A DNA stretch of 64,000 nucleotides, taken from an uncultured Chryseobacterium sp. (GTDB lineage: Bacteria; Bacteroidota; Bacteroidia; Flavobacteriales; Weeksellaceae). Shown here piece after piece: positions 34,247-42,952 of this stretch. Both the position numbers and the translations under genes were made by a program. Position 1 is the stretch's first letter; the number at the start of each line of letters is the position of its first letter. The stretch spans positions 1 through 64,000 of the forward strand of contig CAJYGB010000017.1 in assembly GCA_913774355.1 (NCBI GenBank). The letters are read 5' to 3'. The notes beneath the pieces are model-generated. The model was given only the letters and a program-made list of their open reading frames with translations. It did not search any database and had not been told where the DNA came from.

Positions 34247-35386
34247 TCATTTGTTTTCTTCTTCAGTATTCATTGAAGAAATGATATTTTCAAGATCGTC
34301 TGTAATTTTTTTAATTTCTGCATGAGGTCTGAAGGTAGATCCTTTGCCTTTTTCTTCATTGGCAATATTTGATAAAATGATCACTGAAGTTTTTGTTTTG
34401 GGATAAAAAATATTCAGAGATGGAGATCCTTTGATATAGCCGCTGTGGAAAAATGCCTCAGGTTTCCCGGTATTGGCCATGATCCCGTATCCATAACCCA
34501 TTTTTCCAAAAATAGGATGATGCCTTTCAGCACTCCTTGTTTTGAATTTTCTGATGGCTTCAGGTTTCAGGATTTTTCCGCCGTACAGTGCATTGTTCCA
34601 TTGATGGAGGTCTTCAACAGTTGAGAGAACGCCGCCTGCAGGAATTCCGATGGCTTTGCTGCTTAATCTTTCGGGCATATCTTGTACCTTTTCATACACT
34701 TTATCGTTACTCAGGTAAGCTCCGGCAAAATTTCTTTCCGTATTATTAAATGAAGTCCCAGTAAACGAAGAATTCATGCCTGCTTGTTTAAATAATGCAG
34801 CTATATTTTCGTCAAACGGCTTCCCTGTAACCTTTTCTACAACTTTTCCCAAAGCATTGAATCCGTCATTGGAATAGAGAAAATCCGTACCGCTTTTAAA
34901 ACGGAGTTGCTCTCCCATCACATTCAGTCCTGACGTATGATTTAAAAGCTGGTGGAGGGTGATGTTTTCGTACGTTTTATTCTGAAACTCCGGCAGATAT
35001 TCTGAAACTTTATCCTCTATCCTTAATTTTCCCTGTTCCATCTGTAGCAGGATAAGAACGGCTGTAAACTGTTTGCTCACGGATCCGATGGCAAAAATCG
35101 TTTGGTCATCGATTTTAACCTGATTTCTGAAGTCCGAAAATCCTTGATTTTTCCTGTACAATTCAACGGAATCTTTAAAGACCGCAACACTTCCGGTAAA
35201 CTGATGCTTTTTAAAAACTGAATCGATCTGATTTTTAAGCAGGCTCTTCTCGAAAGCTGTAATCGTACTGTCAATAGCCTTTTTTTTATCAATTACTGTA
35301 TTGGTTTCCGGCTTGGTTTGCTGACAGGAAATGAAGCAGAAAAGCAGACTGGTAACAGAAATGAAAAGAGAGGATTTTTTAAGCAT
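34247..35386 (-). CDS. Beta-lactamase-family serine hydrolase (lipoprotein)
   Basis: A 379-residue lipoprotein (CFISC, Cys21) of the class C beta-lactamase/penicillin-binding fold. The active-site motifs are SVSK (Ser102 to Lys105) in AIGSVSKQFTAV, YSN (Tyr171-Asn173) and HSGYIKGS near the C-terminus in place of the KTG box. These proteins include D-aminopeptidases, esterases and low-molecular-mass peptidases as well as beta-lactamases. The lipid anchor suggests a periplasmic or outer-membrane location. Whether it hydrolyses beta-lactams cannot be decided from sequence. The next gene in the same direction is the PP-loop ATPase gene, 68 nt away. Confidence 0.92.
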   Translation of the reverse strand: MLKKSSLFISVTSLLFCFISCQQTKPETNTVIDKKKAIDSTITAFEKSLLKNQIDSVFKKHQFTGSVAVFKDSVELYRKNQGFSDFRNQVKIDDQTIFAIGSVSKQFTAVLILLQMEQGKLRIEDKVSEYLPEFQNKTYENITLHQLLNHTSGLNVMGEQLRFKSGTDFLYSNDGFNALGKVVEKVTGKPFDENIAALFKQAGMNSSFTGTSFNNTERNFAGAYLSNDKVYEKVQDMPERLSSKAIGIPAGGVLSTVEDLHQWNNALYGGKILKPEAIRKFKTRSAERHHPIFGKMGYGYGIMANTGKPEAFFHSGYIKGSPSLNIFYPKTKTSVIILSNIANEEKGKGSTFRPHAEIKKITDDLENIISSMNTEEENK

Positions 35387-35454
35387 TTATTGTTTTTCAT
35401 TTTTAAGCAATATGCATGCCTTAAGGAAATCCATTTTCTGGCTTATGTACCTCG

Positions 35455-36165
35455 TTATTTTGCTTTCAGATCACAGAACCAGAAAACATATTCACCGTTT
35501 TCTTCATCACTGCCGGACTTGGGTTTCGGATAGGTTTTCTTTACGATTTCACCTATTTCAAAACCAATCGGATCTTTAAAAATAGGGCCGTCAAAAGTAA
35601 ACGTATGAAACTCGCCATTTTCTCCGCAGGGATCTACATTTTCAGGTAAATCTTCAATAAATTGTTTGTCAATAACCCTTCCGGCGAAGCTTTTGTCCAG
35701 ATAGGTTTCGTTGATGCAGGTGACAATGGTTTTAAAGCCGAGATCCATAAACTCTTCAATGAGGTTTTTCGTATCCTTCTTCCACAAAGGAAAGACGCCC
35801 TGTATGCCTGCTGCCGCCAACTGATCTTCCCTGTATTTCCTCAGATCTTCCAGGAAAATATCCCCGAAAATGGAATGGGTAACGCCCTGCTTTTTAAAAT
35901 CAGTCATGATACTCTCCATCATTTCGCGGTATTCTTCCATCGATGGTTCTTTCGGCAGTTCCAACTGGGCTAGAGGGAAACCCAGACTTTCCACCTGTTT
36001 TTCCAGCAATGATACGTGGACTCCGTGCATGGAAATCCTCTGAAACTCTTTATTGATGCTGGTGAGCAAAGAAGTAATTTCAAATTTTTCTTCCTGTAAA
36101 ATTTTATACAGGGCAAGGGCAGAGTCTTTTCCGCTGCTCCAGTTGAAGATGGCTTTGGGTTTCAT
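35455..36165 (-). CDS. PP-loop ATPase of the diphthine-ammonia ligase-like family
   Basis: A 236-residue cytoplasmic protein. The N-terminal PP-loop (NWSSGKDSALALYKIL, with SSGKDS at residues 10-15) binds ATP for adenylation. Later parts LGDIFLEDLRKYREDQLA, WKKDTKNLIEEFMDLGFKT and PENVDPCGENGEFHTF (the NGEFHT motif) are shared with the archaeal/eukaryal Dph6 relatives. Bacteria lack diphthamide, so the substrate is unknown, and the family is usually annotated as adenine nucleotide alpha hydrolase. It is monocistronic or linked to the serine hydrolase downstream. Confidence 0.9.
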   Translation of the reverse strand: MKPKAIFNWSSGKDSALALYKILQEEKFEITSLLTSINKEFQRISMHGVHVSLLEKQVESLGFPLAQLELPKEPSMEEYREMMESIMTDFKKQGVTHSIFGDIFLEDLRKYREDQLAAAGIQGVFPLWKKDTKNLIEEFMDLGFKTIVTCINETYLDKSFAGRVIDKQFIEDLPENVDPCGENGEFHTFTFDGPIFKDPIGFEIGEIVKKTYPKPKSGSDEENGEYVFWFCDLKAK

Positions 36166-36217
36166 TTAAGTATATATGAACTTAATAATTTGAAAATTTA
36201 AATTTTTCAATAATGTT

Positions 36218-36415
36218 TTATTTATTATCCGGTTTTCCGAAATTATTAAATTCATTAGGTTCTATTTTTTTTCTTTCGGCTTCTTGCCTTTTTTGTAATT
36301 CCTCAGTATTCCTGTTCATGTCACTTTTACGCGTGTCAGCCATCGGATATGAATTGCAGCTTTTTAAGGATGTTACAGCGAAAAGTATAAGCGTTAAGAA
36401 AGAGAATTTTTTCAT
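36218..36415 (-). CDS. Small lipoprotein
   Basis: A 65-residue protein with a lipobox (SLKSC, Cys20) and a short hydrophilic mature part rich in K, E, R and N (RQEAERKKIEPNEFNN). No family was recognised. The clean lipoprotein signal and its isolation between two convergent or co-directional genes make it plausible. An ORF on the opposite strand over the same bases has no such features and was discarded. Confidence 0.6.
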   Translation of the reverse strand: MKKFSFLTLILFAVTSLKSCNSYPMADTRKSDMNRNTEELQKRQEAERKKIEPNEFNNFGKPDNK

Positions 36416-36462
36416 TAATTTTTTTAGATTGAGTTAAATATATAGATAGTTCAAAAATACAA

Positions 36463-36490
36463 AAACCTCAAAGAAAATTCTCTGAGGTTT
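36463..36490 (-). terminator. Hairpin upstream of the small lipoprotein gene, downstream of icmF
   Basis: AAACCTCA (36463-36470) and TGAGGTTT (36483-36490) pair around a 12-nt loop. It is the same stem as behind the 5S gene and the DUF4407 gene and may back up the icmF terminator. Confidence 0.7.
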
Positions 36491-36520
36491 ACTTTATAAT
36501 TTTTAAAACAGTTAATTGTA

Positions 36521-36550
36521 AAAATTGCCGGTCCGGCTACAGACCGGACC
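36521..36550 (-). terminator. Terminator of icmF
   Basis: GGTCCGG (36530-36536) pairs with CCGGACC (36544-36550), the stem touching the icmF stop codon. On the minus strand it is followed by AATTTTTAC, so a T run is present. Confidence 0.75.
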
Positions 36551-39500
36551 TACATATTTCTTCTGTACTTACCGCCTACTTCAAACAAGGCATTGGTAAT
36601 CTGCCCGAGCGAGCAGTATTTTACGGCATCCATCATGACCTCAAATAAGTTTTGCTGATTGATGGCAGCGTGTTGCAGCGTTTTCAGGGCTTCTTCTGAT
36701 TTATCTTCATTCGATTTCTGGAAATTATGAAGCATCTCGATCTGGAACTGCTTTTCTTCCTCGGTCGAACGGATCACTTCTCCCGGACGAACCGTTGGCG
36801 AACCGTCTTTTCCTAAAAACGTATTCACCCCGATGATCGGATATTCGCCGGTGTGTTTTAACCATTCGTAATGCATCGATTCTTCCTGGATCTTGGAACG
36901 CTGATACATGGTTTCCATAGCACCCAAAACACCACCTCTTTCCGTAATCCTGTCGAATTCTGCATAAACCGCTTCTTCCACAAGATCCGTCAGCTCTTCG
37001 ATAATGAATGAACCCTGAAGCGGATTTTCGTTTTTCGCCAACCCCAATTCTTTATTGATAATCAACTGAATGGCCATCGCTCTTCTTACGGATTGCTCGG
37101 TCGGAGTCGTAATCGCCTCGTCATAAGCATTGGTGTGAAGAGAATTACAGTTATCATAGATTGCATAAAGTGCCTGTAAAGTCGTTCTGATATCGTTAAA
37201 ATCAATTTCCTGGGCGTGAAGCGAACGTCCGGAAGTCTGGATGTGGTATTTCAGCATCTGGCTTCTTTCGTCGGCGCCGTATTTCAGCTTCATGGCTTTG
37301 GCCCAGATTCTTCTGGCGACACGCCCGATCACCGAATATTCAGGATCGATTCCGTTCGAGAAGAAGAAAGAAAGGTTCGGTGCAAAATCATTAATGTCCA
37401 TTCCTCTGGAAAGGTAATATTCCACATACGTGAAACCGTTTGCCAAGGTGAAGGCCAGCTGGGAAACCGGATTGGCACCAGCCTCTGCGATATGATATCC
37501 TGAAATGGAAACGGAGTAGAAGTTTCTTACTTTTTCCTTGATAAAATACTCCTGAACGTCACCCATCAATCTTAAGGCAAATTCCGTAGAGAAAATACAG
37601 GTATTCTGAGCCTGGTCTTCTTTTAAAATGTCAGCCTGAACAGTACCACGAACCGTTGCAATGGTCTTGGCTTTAATTTCAGCATACACATCGGCCGGAA
37701 TGATTTCATCACCGGTAATTCCTAATAATTTCAGCCCTAAACCGTTGTTTGAAGGAGGCAATTCGCCGTTGTATTTCGGTCTCGCCAAACCTTTATCGTC
37801 GAATTTTGCCTTTAAAACTTCCTCAACTTTAGATTCCAAGCCTTTTTCAACAATGTATTTTTCTACGTTCTGATCGATCGCTGCGTTCATAAAGAAAGCC
37901 AACAACATCGGCGCAGGTCCGTTGATGGTCATTGAAACGGAAGTCAATGCGTTCACCAGATCAAAACCGGAATATAATTTTTTCGCGTCATCCAAGGTCG
38001 CAATGGAAACTCCGGCATTTCCGATCTTACCGTAAATATCCGGTGGTAAAGCAGGATCCTGTCCGTACAGGGTTACCGAGTCGAAAGCAGTGGACAGACG
38101 TTTGGCCGGCATTTCCGCAGAAACATAGTGGAATCTTCTGTTGGTTCTCTCCGGGCCTCCTTCTCCGGCGAACATTCTCGTCGGGTCTTCTCCGGTTCTT
38201 TTAAATGGATAAATTCCGGCTGTATAAGGGAAGCTTCCCGGCAGGTTTTCCTGGCCTTTCCATTTGATCAGGTCGCCCCAATCATTGTATTTCGGTAAAG
38301 CGATTTTCGGAATCCTTAAGTGGGATAAAGATTCCGTTGAGGTTTCCACTTTAATTTCCTTACCTCTTACAAAATAAGAATAAAATTCCGCTTTGAAAGC
38401 TCCTTTTGTATCATCCCAGGTTTTAAGAAAGTCAATGTTCTCCTGTTGCAGTTCTTTTTCAGCCTTCTGATATTCAGCATCCAGAGTTTCATTGGAAATG
38501 ATTTTTTTAACGCCATCAATATGATACATTGTCCTTGCCAGTTCAGCCTGTTTCTCTACATTGGCATCATACTGTCTGTTGTTTTCAACAATTTCGGAAA
38601 GGTAGCGTACTCTTTTCGGAGGAATAATGGTTACTTCATCTGTAATTTCCTGTTCAACAAAACCTTGAAATTGTGGAGCATTGTCACCCTGAGCTTGTCG
38701 GAGGGTATCGTTTACTTTAGAAACCAATCTGTTGTACAATTCGGTTGTTCCGTGATCGTTGAACTGCGATGCTTTTGTGGCATAAACCGGCATTTCATCC
38801 AGCGGCTGTTCCCATAATAAGTGGTTTCTCTGGAACTGTTTTCTTACGGCCTGAAGCGCATCAAGAGCTCCTCTTTTGTCAGATTTATTTAAAGCCACCA
38901 AATCCGCATAATCCAGCATATCGATTTTCTCCAGCTGGGTGGACGCTCCGTATTCCGGGGTCATCACGTACATCGAAACATCGGCAAAATCAGAAACTTC
39001 AGATCCGGATTGCCCGATCCCTGAAGTCTCGAGGATAATCACATCCGGATGAGCCAGTTTCAGCACATTTAAGGCCGACTGAATGAATGGCGAAACAGAG
39101 ACGTTATTTTCCCTTGTAGCCATCGAACGCATATAAACCCTAGGGTCGTTGATCGCGTTCATACGGATCCTGTCACCCAACAGTGCTCCTCCCGTTTTCT
39201 TTTTGGAAGGGTCGATGGAAATGATGGCAATTTTTTTATCGGTATTTGAACGTAAGAAACGTCTTACCAATTCATCTGTTAATGAAGATTTTCCGGCTCC
39301 TCCTGTTCCTGTGATCCCGATAATCGGAATGTGCAAATCTTTTGATTTTTCGTCAATAGCCTGTACCAGCTCGGGTTTTTCTTCCGAGAAGTTTTCAACC
39401 GCTGAAATGATTTTGGCAATGCTGGTCGGGTTTTCAAAGCTTATAGCATCCAGGTCCTGAGCGGTAACTTCTTTTCCTGTGGCAAAATCTGATTTCCGAA

Positions 39501-39915
39501 CCAGGTCGTCGATCATTCCCTGCAGGCCAAGCTCACGTCCGTCGTCCGGAGAATAAATCCGGTCGATTCCGTAATTCATCAGATCTTGGATCTCTTCCGG
39601 CAGAATCACACCACCGCCGCCGCCGAAAATTTTAATCTGCGGAGAGTTTTTCTCTCTTAAAAGATCGTAGATGTATTTGAAATATTCATTATGACCGCCC
39701 TGATAAGAGGTGAGGGCAATCGCATTAGCATCTTCCTGAATGGCGGTATTTACAACCTCTTCAGCGGATTTGTCATGTCCGAGGTGAATGACCTCGCATC
39801 CCGTTCCCTGGATCACGCGGCGCATGATGTTGATTGCCGCGTCGTGACCGTCGAACAACGATGCTGCCGTTACAATTCTTACTTTATTGTTTGGGGTATA
39901 TTTTTGGGTTTCCAT
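36550..39915 (-). CDS. icmF: Fused isobutyryl-CoA mutase (B12-dependent) with G-protein chaperone
   Basis: A 1121-residue IcmF. The N-terminal B12-binding domain (about 10-145) carries the cobalt-ligand motif DGHDAA (Asp22, Gly23, His24). The MeaB-like GTPase follows (about 195-420), with Walker A GTGGAGKS (Gly203-Ser210) and NKSDK near residue 350. The C-terminal mutase domain (about 540-1121) includes [31 protein letters not shown] and the final [17 protein letters not shown]. It interconverts isobutyryl-CoA and n-butyryl-CoA, or related substrates, using adenosylcobalamin; the fused GTPase loads and protects the cofactor. Residues 404-411 (TLRQAQGD) are encoded by a palindromic repeat inserted in frame (see repeat 38683-38706). 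Confidence 0.96.
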   Translation of the reverse strand: METQKYTPNNKVRIVTAASLFDGHDAAINIMRRVIQGTGCEVIHLGHDKSAEEVVNTAIQEDANAIALTSYQGGHNEYFKYIYDLLREKNSPQIKIFGGGGGVILPEEIQDLMNYGIDRIYSPDDGRELGLQGMIDDLVRKSDFATGKEVTAQDLDAISFENPTSIAKIISAVENFSEEKPELVQAIDEKSKDLHIPIIGITGTGGAGKSSLTDELVRRFLRSNTDKKIAIISIDPSKKKTGGALLGDRIRMNAINDPRVYMRSMATRENNVSVSPFIQSALNVLKLAHPDVIILETSGIGQSGSEVSDFADVSMYVMTPEYGASTQLEKIDMLDYADLVALNKSDKRGALDALQAVRKQFQRNHLLWEQPLDEMPVYATKASQFNDHGTTELYNRLVSKVNDTLRQAQGDNAPQFQGFVEQEITDEVTIIPPKRVRYLSEIVENNRQYDANVEKQAELARTMYHIDGVKKIISNETLDAEYQKAEKELQQENIDFLKTWDDTKGAFKAEFYSYFVRGKEIKVETSTESLSHLRIPKIALPKYNDWGDLIKWKGQENLPGSFPYTAGIYPFKRTGEDPTRMFAGEGGPERTNRRFHYVSAEMPAKRLSTAFDSVTLYGQDPALPPDIYGKIGNAGVSIATLDDAKKLYSGFDLVNALTSVSMTINGPAPMLLAFFMNAAIDQNVEKYIVEKGLESKVEEVLKAKFDDKGLARPKYNGELPPSNNGLGLKLLGITGDEIIPADVYAEIKAKTIATVRGTVQADILKEDQAQNTCIFSTEFALRLMGDVQEYFIKEKVRNFYSVSISGYHIAEAGANPVSQLAFTLANGFTYVEYYLSRGMDINDFAPNLSFFFSNGIDPEYSVIGRVARRIWAKAMKLKYGADERSQMLKYHIQTSGRSLHAQEIDFNDIRTTLQALYAIYDNCNSLHTNAYDEAITTPTEQSVRRAMAIQLIINKELGLAKNENPLQGSFIIEELTDLVEEAVYAEFDRITERGGVLGAMETMYQRSKIQEESMHYEWLKHTGEYPIIGVNTFLGKDGSPTVRPGEVIRSTEEEKQFQIEMLHNFQKSNEDKSEEALKTLQHAAINQQNLFEVMMDAVKYCSLGQITNALFEVGGKYRRNM
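38683..38706. repeat. Palindromic REP-like element inside the icmF coding region
   Basis: The core CCCTGAGCTTGTCGGAGGG belongs to the widespread element often seen as CCCTTCGACAAGCTCAGGG. Here it is translated in frame as TLRQAQGD in the loop between the GTPase and mutase domains of icmF. I did not find another copy in the window, though I could not search systematically. Confidence 0.7.
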
Positions 39916-40215
39916 AAAAAATTTAGAAAATTTCTGAATTTTTCAAAGATAAAAAAATTGATCAGAGGACGTCACATAAATATAAATTTATTTGATCTGG
40001 CGGTAATAGTAAGCATATGCTTCCGGATATACCTTGTTTATTTATCTGTAAAACAATGCTTTTATTCCGGAGGATATTTATCCCAAGCTCAGTCGGTTGG
40101 TAAGGTGCTATCCTGTACTGCCCATATAAAAAGCAGGATTGGACTATATGGTTATTACTGAAATTTAGGTTAGTTCCATACAGCCATTAGGGTCACAATT
40201 TAGTAATTCTTTTAC
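39916..40215. other. Spacer between icmF and helix-turn-helix genes
   Basis: About 300 nt, AT-rich, containing the icmF promoter at its left end. A plus-strand reading frame running antisense from icmF into this region has no recognisable features. Nothing else is seen. Confidence 0.5.
39944..39951 (-). promoter_or_regulatory. -7 promoter element of icmF
   Basis: TATCTTTG on the minus strand fits TAnnTTTG and ends 28 nt before the icmF ATG at 39915. Confidence 0.55.
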
Positions 40216-40542
40216 TCAGGAGGTTTCTACACCAGCATACAGTCTCTTCCATTTTGTAACGGTATTCCTGCTTAGATTATATTTTTTAGCAAGGTTTGTA
40301 TTGGTGAGATTATTTATCTTCTGGTCAGCGAGAATTTGCAGGATTGCTATTTCATCATAGGATCTCAGTTTTTGGTTAAAAACCAATGTATCCTTATAGG
40401 GATTTCCGAAAATCAGATGATTTAGATTGATAATGTCAAGTGATGAGAGTGTTTTCTTTTTAAGTATTTTCTGACAAAACTTTATTTTTTCGGGATATTT
40501 TCTAATGATGATATCTTTGTATATTTCTTTGTAATTAGGCAT
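40216..40542 (-). CDS. Small helix-turn-helix protein (108 aa)
   Basis: A basic 108-residue protein. Its C-terminal half has a convincing helix-turn-helix: YDEIAILQILADQKINNLTN then TNLAKKYNLSRNTVTKWKRL. The N-terminal half (IIIRKYPEKIKFCQKIL) is helical. This is like small orphan helix-turn-helix proteins that are abundant in Chryseobacterium and often annotated as transposase-like. No DDE catalytic domain is present. It lies 34 nt after a second helix-turn-helix gene in the same direction, so the two may be co-transcribed. The function is unknown. Confidence 0.7.
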   Translation of the reverse strand: MPNYKEIYKDIIIRKYPEKIKFCQKILKKKTLSSLDIINLNHLIFGNPYKDTLVFNQKLRSYDEIAILQILADQKINNLTNTNLAKKYNLSRNTVTKWKRLYAGVETS

Positions 40543-40576
40543 TTTTCTTCAGTATTATAGTAATTGAAATTTATTT

Positions 40577-41011
40577 TTATCTATCTGCGCGATATTTACT
40601 CAGCCATTTGTACAGAGTGGTTGTGGGAATTTCGTATTTCCTGTTGATTTCCAAATTGGTTTTTTCACCACTCAGGATAAGATCAAGAATAAAATCAATG
40701 ATTTCTTTGGTATAAATATTTTTACGGAAGTTCGGGAGCCTGCTTTCTGATGCTTTGTCTTTATTTCCACTGTTTTTCTGAGCGGGCGAAAACAGGATAA
40801 GATGCTGGCTGTATAATCTGAAAAAGTCATATTTCAGGAGTTTGCTCCATCTCATAAACAGTTCGCAGTCTATACTTTTTTTATTGTACATTGTCCAAAT
40901 CTCATCTTCACTGCATTTCAGGAATTTACAGATGCGCTGCATTGTTATTCCGGATTCTTCAACTTTGAGTTTTATGAGTTCTCCGATAGATATTTCTTTT
41001 AGATTAATCAT
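40577..41011 (-). CDS. Chryseobacterium-type helix-turn-helix protein (144 aa)
   Basis: A 144-residue protein with two helix-turn-helix regions. The N-terminal one (about 5-60; ISIGELIKLKVEESGITMQR then ICKFLKCSEDEIWTMYNKKS) resembles a Cro/XRE-like fold and leads into the block DCELFMRWSKLLKYDFFRLY and SQHLILFSP. The C-terminal one (about 95-144; YTKEIIDFILDLILSGEKTN then YEIPTTTLYKWLSKYRADR) resembles the transposase helix-turn-helix type. This arrangement, including the FRLYSQHLILFSP block, is a family I recall as multicopy in Chryseobacterium genomes, commonly called transposase without evidence of transposition. A strong hairpin lies 24 nt upstream. Confidence 0.7.
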   Translation of the reverse strand: MINLKEISIGELIKLKVEESGITMQRICKFLKCSEDEIWTMYNKKSIDCELFMRWSKLLKYDFFRLYSQHLILFSPAQKNSGNKDKASESRLPNFRKNIYTKEIIDFILDLILSGEKTNLEINRKYEIPTTTLYKWLSKYRADR

Positions 41012-41034
41012 ATTGTGTTAATTTTTGAATAGTA

Positions 41035-41062
41035 AAGAGGGAGGAGAAAAGTCCTCCCTCTT
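41035..41062. repeat. Strong 11-bp hairpin between the jelly-roll and helix-turn-helix genes
   Basis: AAGAGGGAGGA (41035-41045) and TCCTCCCTCTT (41052-41062) form a perfect stem with loop GAAAAG. A run of Ts on the plus strand follows (41068-41073), but no plus-strand gene lies upstream. For the minus-strand operon ending at 41219 it could be a terminator lacking a good T tail. Confidence 0.6.
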
Positions 41063-41218
41063 AGGGTTTTTTAAAGGTATATAGAATTTGTGTTTTGGAT
41101 AAACGGATTCTTTTTTTAAGAGTTAAAAATATCAGGTCTGTTCATTAATGTGATATTTCCGCCTTTGGCATAATTAAGGAAGACATTTATGTCCGGGACC
41201 TGTAGTTTGCATTACGTT

Positions 41219-42124
41219 TTACTGTTCAACGATTGTAAGAGTATTATATGAAGAGTCGTTCAGCAGGGTGACTCCGGTGCCGGGGTTCAAATCTACCCAG
41301 ACCAGCGGGTAAAGTCTTTGTCCCGCAGTTAAATGTACCGAAACTGTACAGTTGCTGCCGATAAGCATAGACGTAACAGTTCCGCTTGGATTCCGGCTGT
41401 TTGCAGGAAAATTGTTGGCACATTTCAGCCGGTTGAGGATCGTGGTTGCATCGCTTCTTATTTCCCATATTGCTTCGATCTGGTTAGGGTCGTCGAAGGT
41501 TGCATTTTGAAATGCCTGAACCGGTGTATTGGTGGCAAAAGTAAAGGTGGCCAAGTAATTTCCGGTTCGCGGCGCAGTAAAATATCCTCCTGTAGGATTC
41601 GTTTCCCCGGCCCCGTTCGTTCCGATGGTAAAGTTATTATTGGAATCGTAAATTTTATTCCATCCGAAATAATAAGATGTTCTGTGAGGGATATTGGGGG
41701 TGTCTGTCTTATTGGCAATCACTACGGATTTATTTAAATTTGTGGTGCTTTGCACATTCACCCATTCTAAGCCGTTGCTGTACTGCAAAAGAGTCCCGTT
41801 ATACCGCAGGGCACCTTCTTTGGCTTCTGCGGCGGTAAGGGTGGTGTTGCCGATGCCGATGGCACTGTTGTTTCCTGCCGTGTTCCTTACATCAAGTTTT
41901 ACTTTTGGCGAACTGTTTCCTATACCGGTATAGCCTTCCGTATCTGTTGAATTTGATATCATCACATCATCCACGACAGTCGTGGCATTAGGTACTGTAT
42001 TCTGATTATTTTTTGAAGCATCGATATGAAAGATCCCAACGGGTGCGGAGGTATCAATACCCACCTGAGCATAAGTGAGTTTAAACATAAGGACGACAGG
42101 AAGTACAAGATATTTTTTTTTCAT
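41219..42124 (-). CDS. Secreted jelly-roll (C1q/TNF-like) protein, copy 3 of 3
   Basis: A 301-residue secreted protein (signal ends near TYAQ). The mature N-terminus is VGIDTSAPVGIFHIDASKNN, then DDVMISNSTD, YTGIGNSSPKVKLDVRN and ALRYNGTLLQYSNGLEW: the VGI-type repeats used as head or tail-fibre adaptor elements. The C-terminal 140 residues (GGYFTAPRTGNYLATFTFAT; HLTAGQRLYPLVWVDLNPGT) look like a C1q/TNF-type jelly roll that would trimerise. It is paralogous to the next two genes and lies at the distal end of their operon, 13 nt after the second. Its role may be surface binding; no T9SS sorting domain is visible. Confidence 0.8.
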   Translation of the reverse strand: MKKKYLVLPVVLMFKLTYAQVGIDTSAPVGIFHIDASKNNQNTVPNATTVVDDVMISNSTDTEGYTGIGNSSPKVKLDVRNTAGNNSAIGIGNTTLTAAEAKEGALRYNGTLLQYSNGLEWVNVQSTTNLNKSVVIANKTDTPNIPHRTSYYFGWNKIYDSNNNFTIGTNGAGETNPTGGYFTAPRTGNYLATFTFATNTPVQAFQNATFDDPNQIEAIWEIRSDATTILNRLKCANNFPANSRNPSGTVTSMLIGSNCTVSVHLTAGQRLYPLVWVDLNPGTGVTLLNDSSYNTLTIVEQ

Positions 42125-42137
42125 TTTTTCAATTTTT

Positions 42138-42947
42138 TTAAATTCCGAAGATGGTTAATGTCGTTTTTGCGGGATCAGAAGAAATCGCTTTACTTCCGCC
42201 TGTAGCATTTTTGATCTGTACATTTACGATATCATTTTGCTTCAGATTAAAAATGGCACTGCAGGCACCGGAAGCGGGAATGTTGCTGTTGGAACTCCCG
42301 GGATAAGAAGAAATGCACTTAAATGTCGGTATATTATTATTAGTCCTGTTGCTGTTGATAATAGCTTCCACATAAGCGTTGGTTCCTAAAATTGCCGTTT
42401 GGAATTCAAAATTGAAAGTAACCAGATAACGTCCGTCTTTATTTGCTGAAAAATTACCTGTAGCGGGATCGAAGCTTTCTGTAAAATCTTTACTTTCAGC
42501 CCAGTTTGTGATCGTTGTAGTGGTGTTGTCATTAACAGACTGGCCGGAAGCTTTACTGGCCAGTACAAATGCATTGGGGATGGATACGGGTAATATATTC
42601 CATGTGGTTCCGTCTGAATATTCAATATTGTTTCCGTTATACCGGATAGCACCGGGGCCTGCGTTTGCGGCAGTTTGCGAAGTGTTTCCGAATGCAATGG
42701 CATTGTCGTCATCCTTTGAACGGACATCTACTCGCGTTACAGGATCTTTGGTTCCGATTCCCAGATATCCTTTTTCACTAATGACTACATCATCATAGTA
42801 ATAAGCTGCATCAGATGACGGAACCTGGGGGTTGTTTTTTCGGGCATCTACATGTAAAGGTTTTTCAGGATTTTTAGTTCCTATGCCAACATTTTGTGCA
42901 GAAAAATTCAAGAATGTCAGAAATCCTATTAGTATAAAATATCTCAT
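42138..42947 (-). CDS. Secreted jelly-roll (C1q/TNF-like) protein, copy 2 of 3
   Basis: A 269-residue protein of the same family. A signal peptide (MRYFILIGFLTFLNFSAQ) is followed by NVGIGTKNPEKPLHVDARKN, then DVVISEKGYLGIGTKDPVTR, VDVRSKDDDNAIAFGN and AIRYNGNNIEYSDGTTWN. The last about 130 residues (GNFSANKDGRYLVTFNFEFQ; ACSAIFNLKQNDIVNVQIKN) form the jelly-roll-like domain. It is 5 nt after copy 1 and 13 nt before copy 3, so all three are co-transcribed. The copies differ a lot in the C-terminal part, suggesting different ligands. Confidence 0.8.
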   Translation of the reverse strand: MRYFILIGFLTFLNFSAQNVGIGTKNPEKPLHVDARKNNPQVPSSDAAYYYDDVVISEKGYLGIGTKDPVTRVDVRSKDDDNAIAFGNTSQTAANAGPGAIRYNGNNIEYSDGTTWNILPVSIPNAFVLASKASGQSVNDNTTTTITNWAESKDFTESFDPATGNFSANKDGRYLVTFNFEFQTAILGTNAYVEAIINSNRTNNNIPTFKCISSYPGSSNSNIPASGACSAIFNLKQNDIVNVQIKNATGGSKAISSDPAKTTLTIFGI

Positions 42948-42952
42948 GGTAA

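Noticed and set aside
36213..36437. Plus-strand ORF opposite the small lipoprotein
   Set aside because: It has no signal or domain, while the minus-strand frame has a good lipobox.
39691..40161. Plus-strand ORF of 156 codons antisense to icmF and into the spacer
   Set aside because: It has no recognisable domain, lies mostly over a clear coding gene on the other strand, and lacks signal or promoter support.
40216..41011. Intact insertion sequence
   Set aside because: The helix-turn-helix genes lack a DDE domain, terminal inverted repeats and target duplications that I could see.
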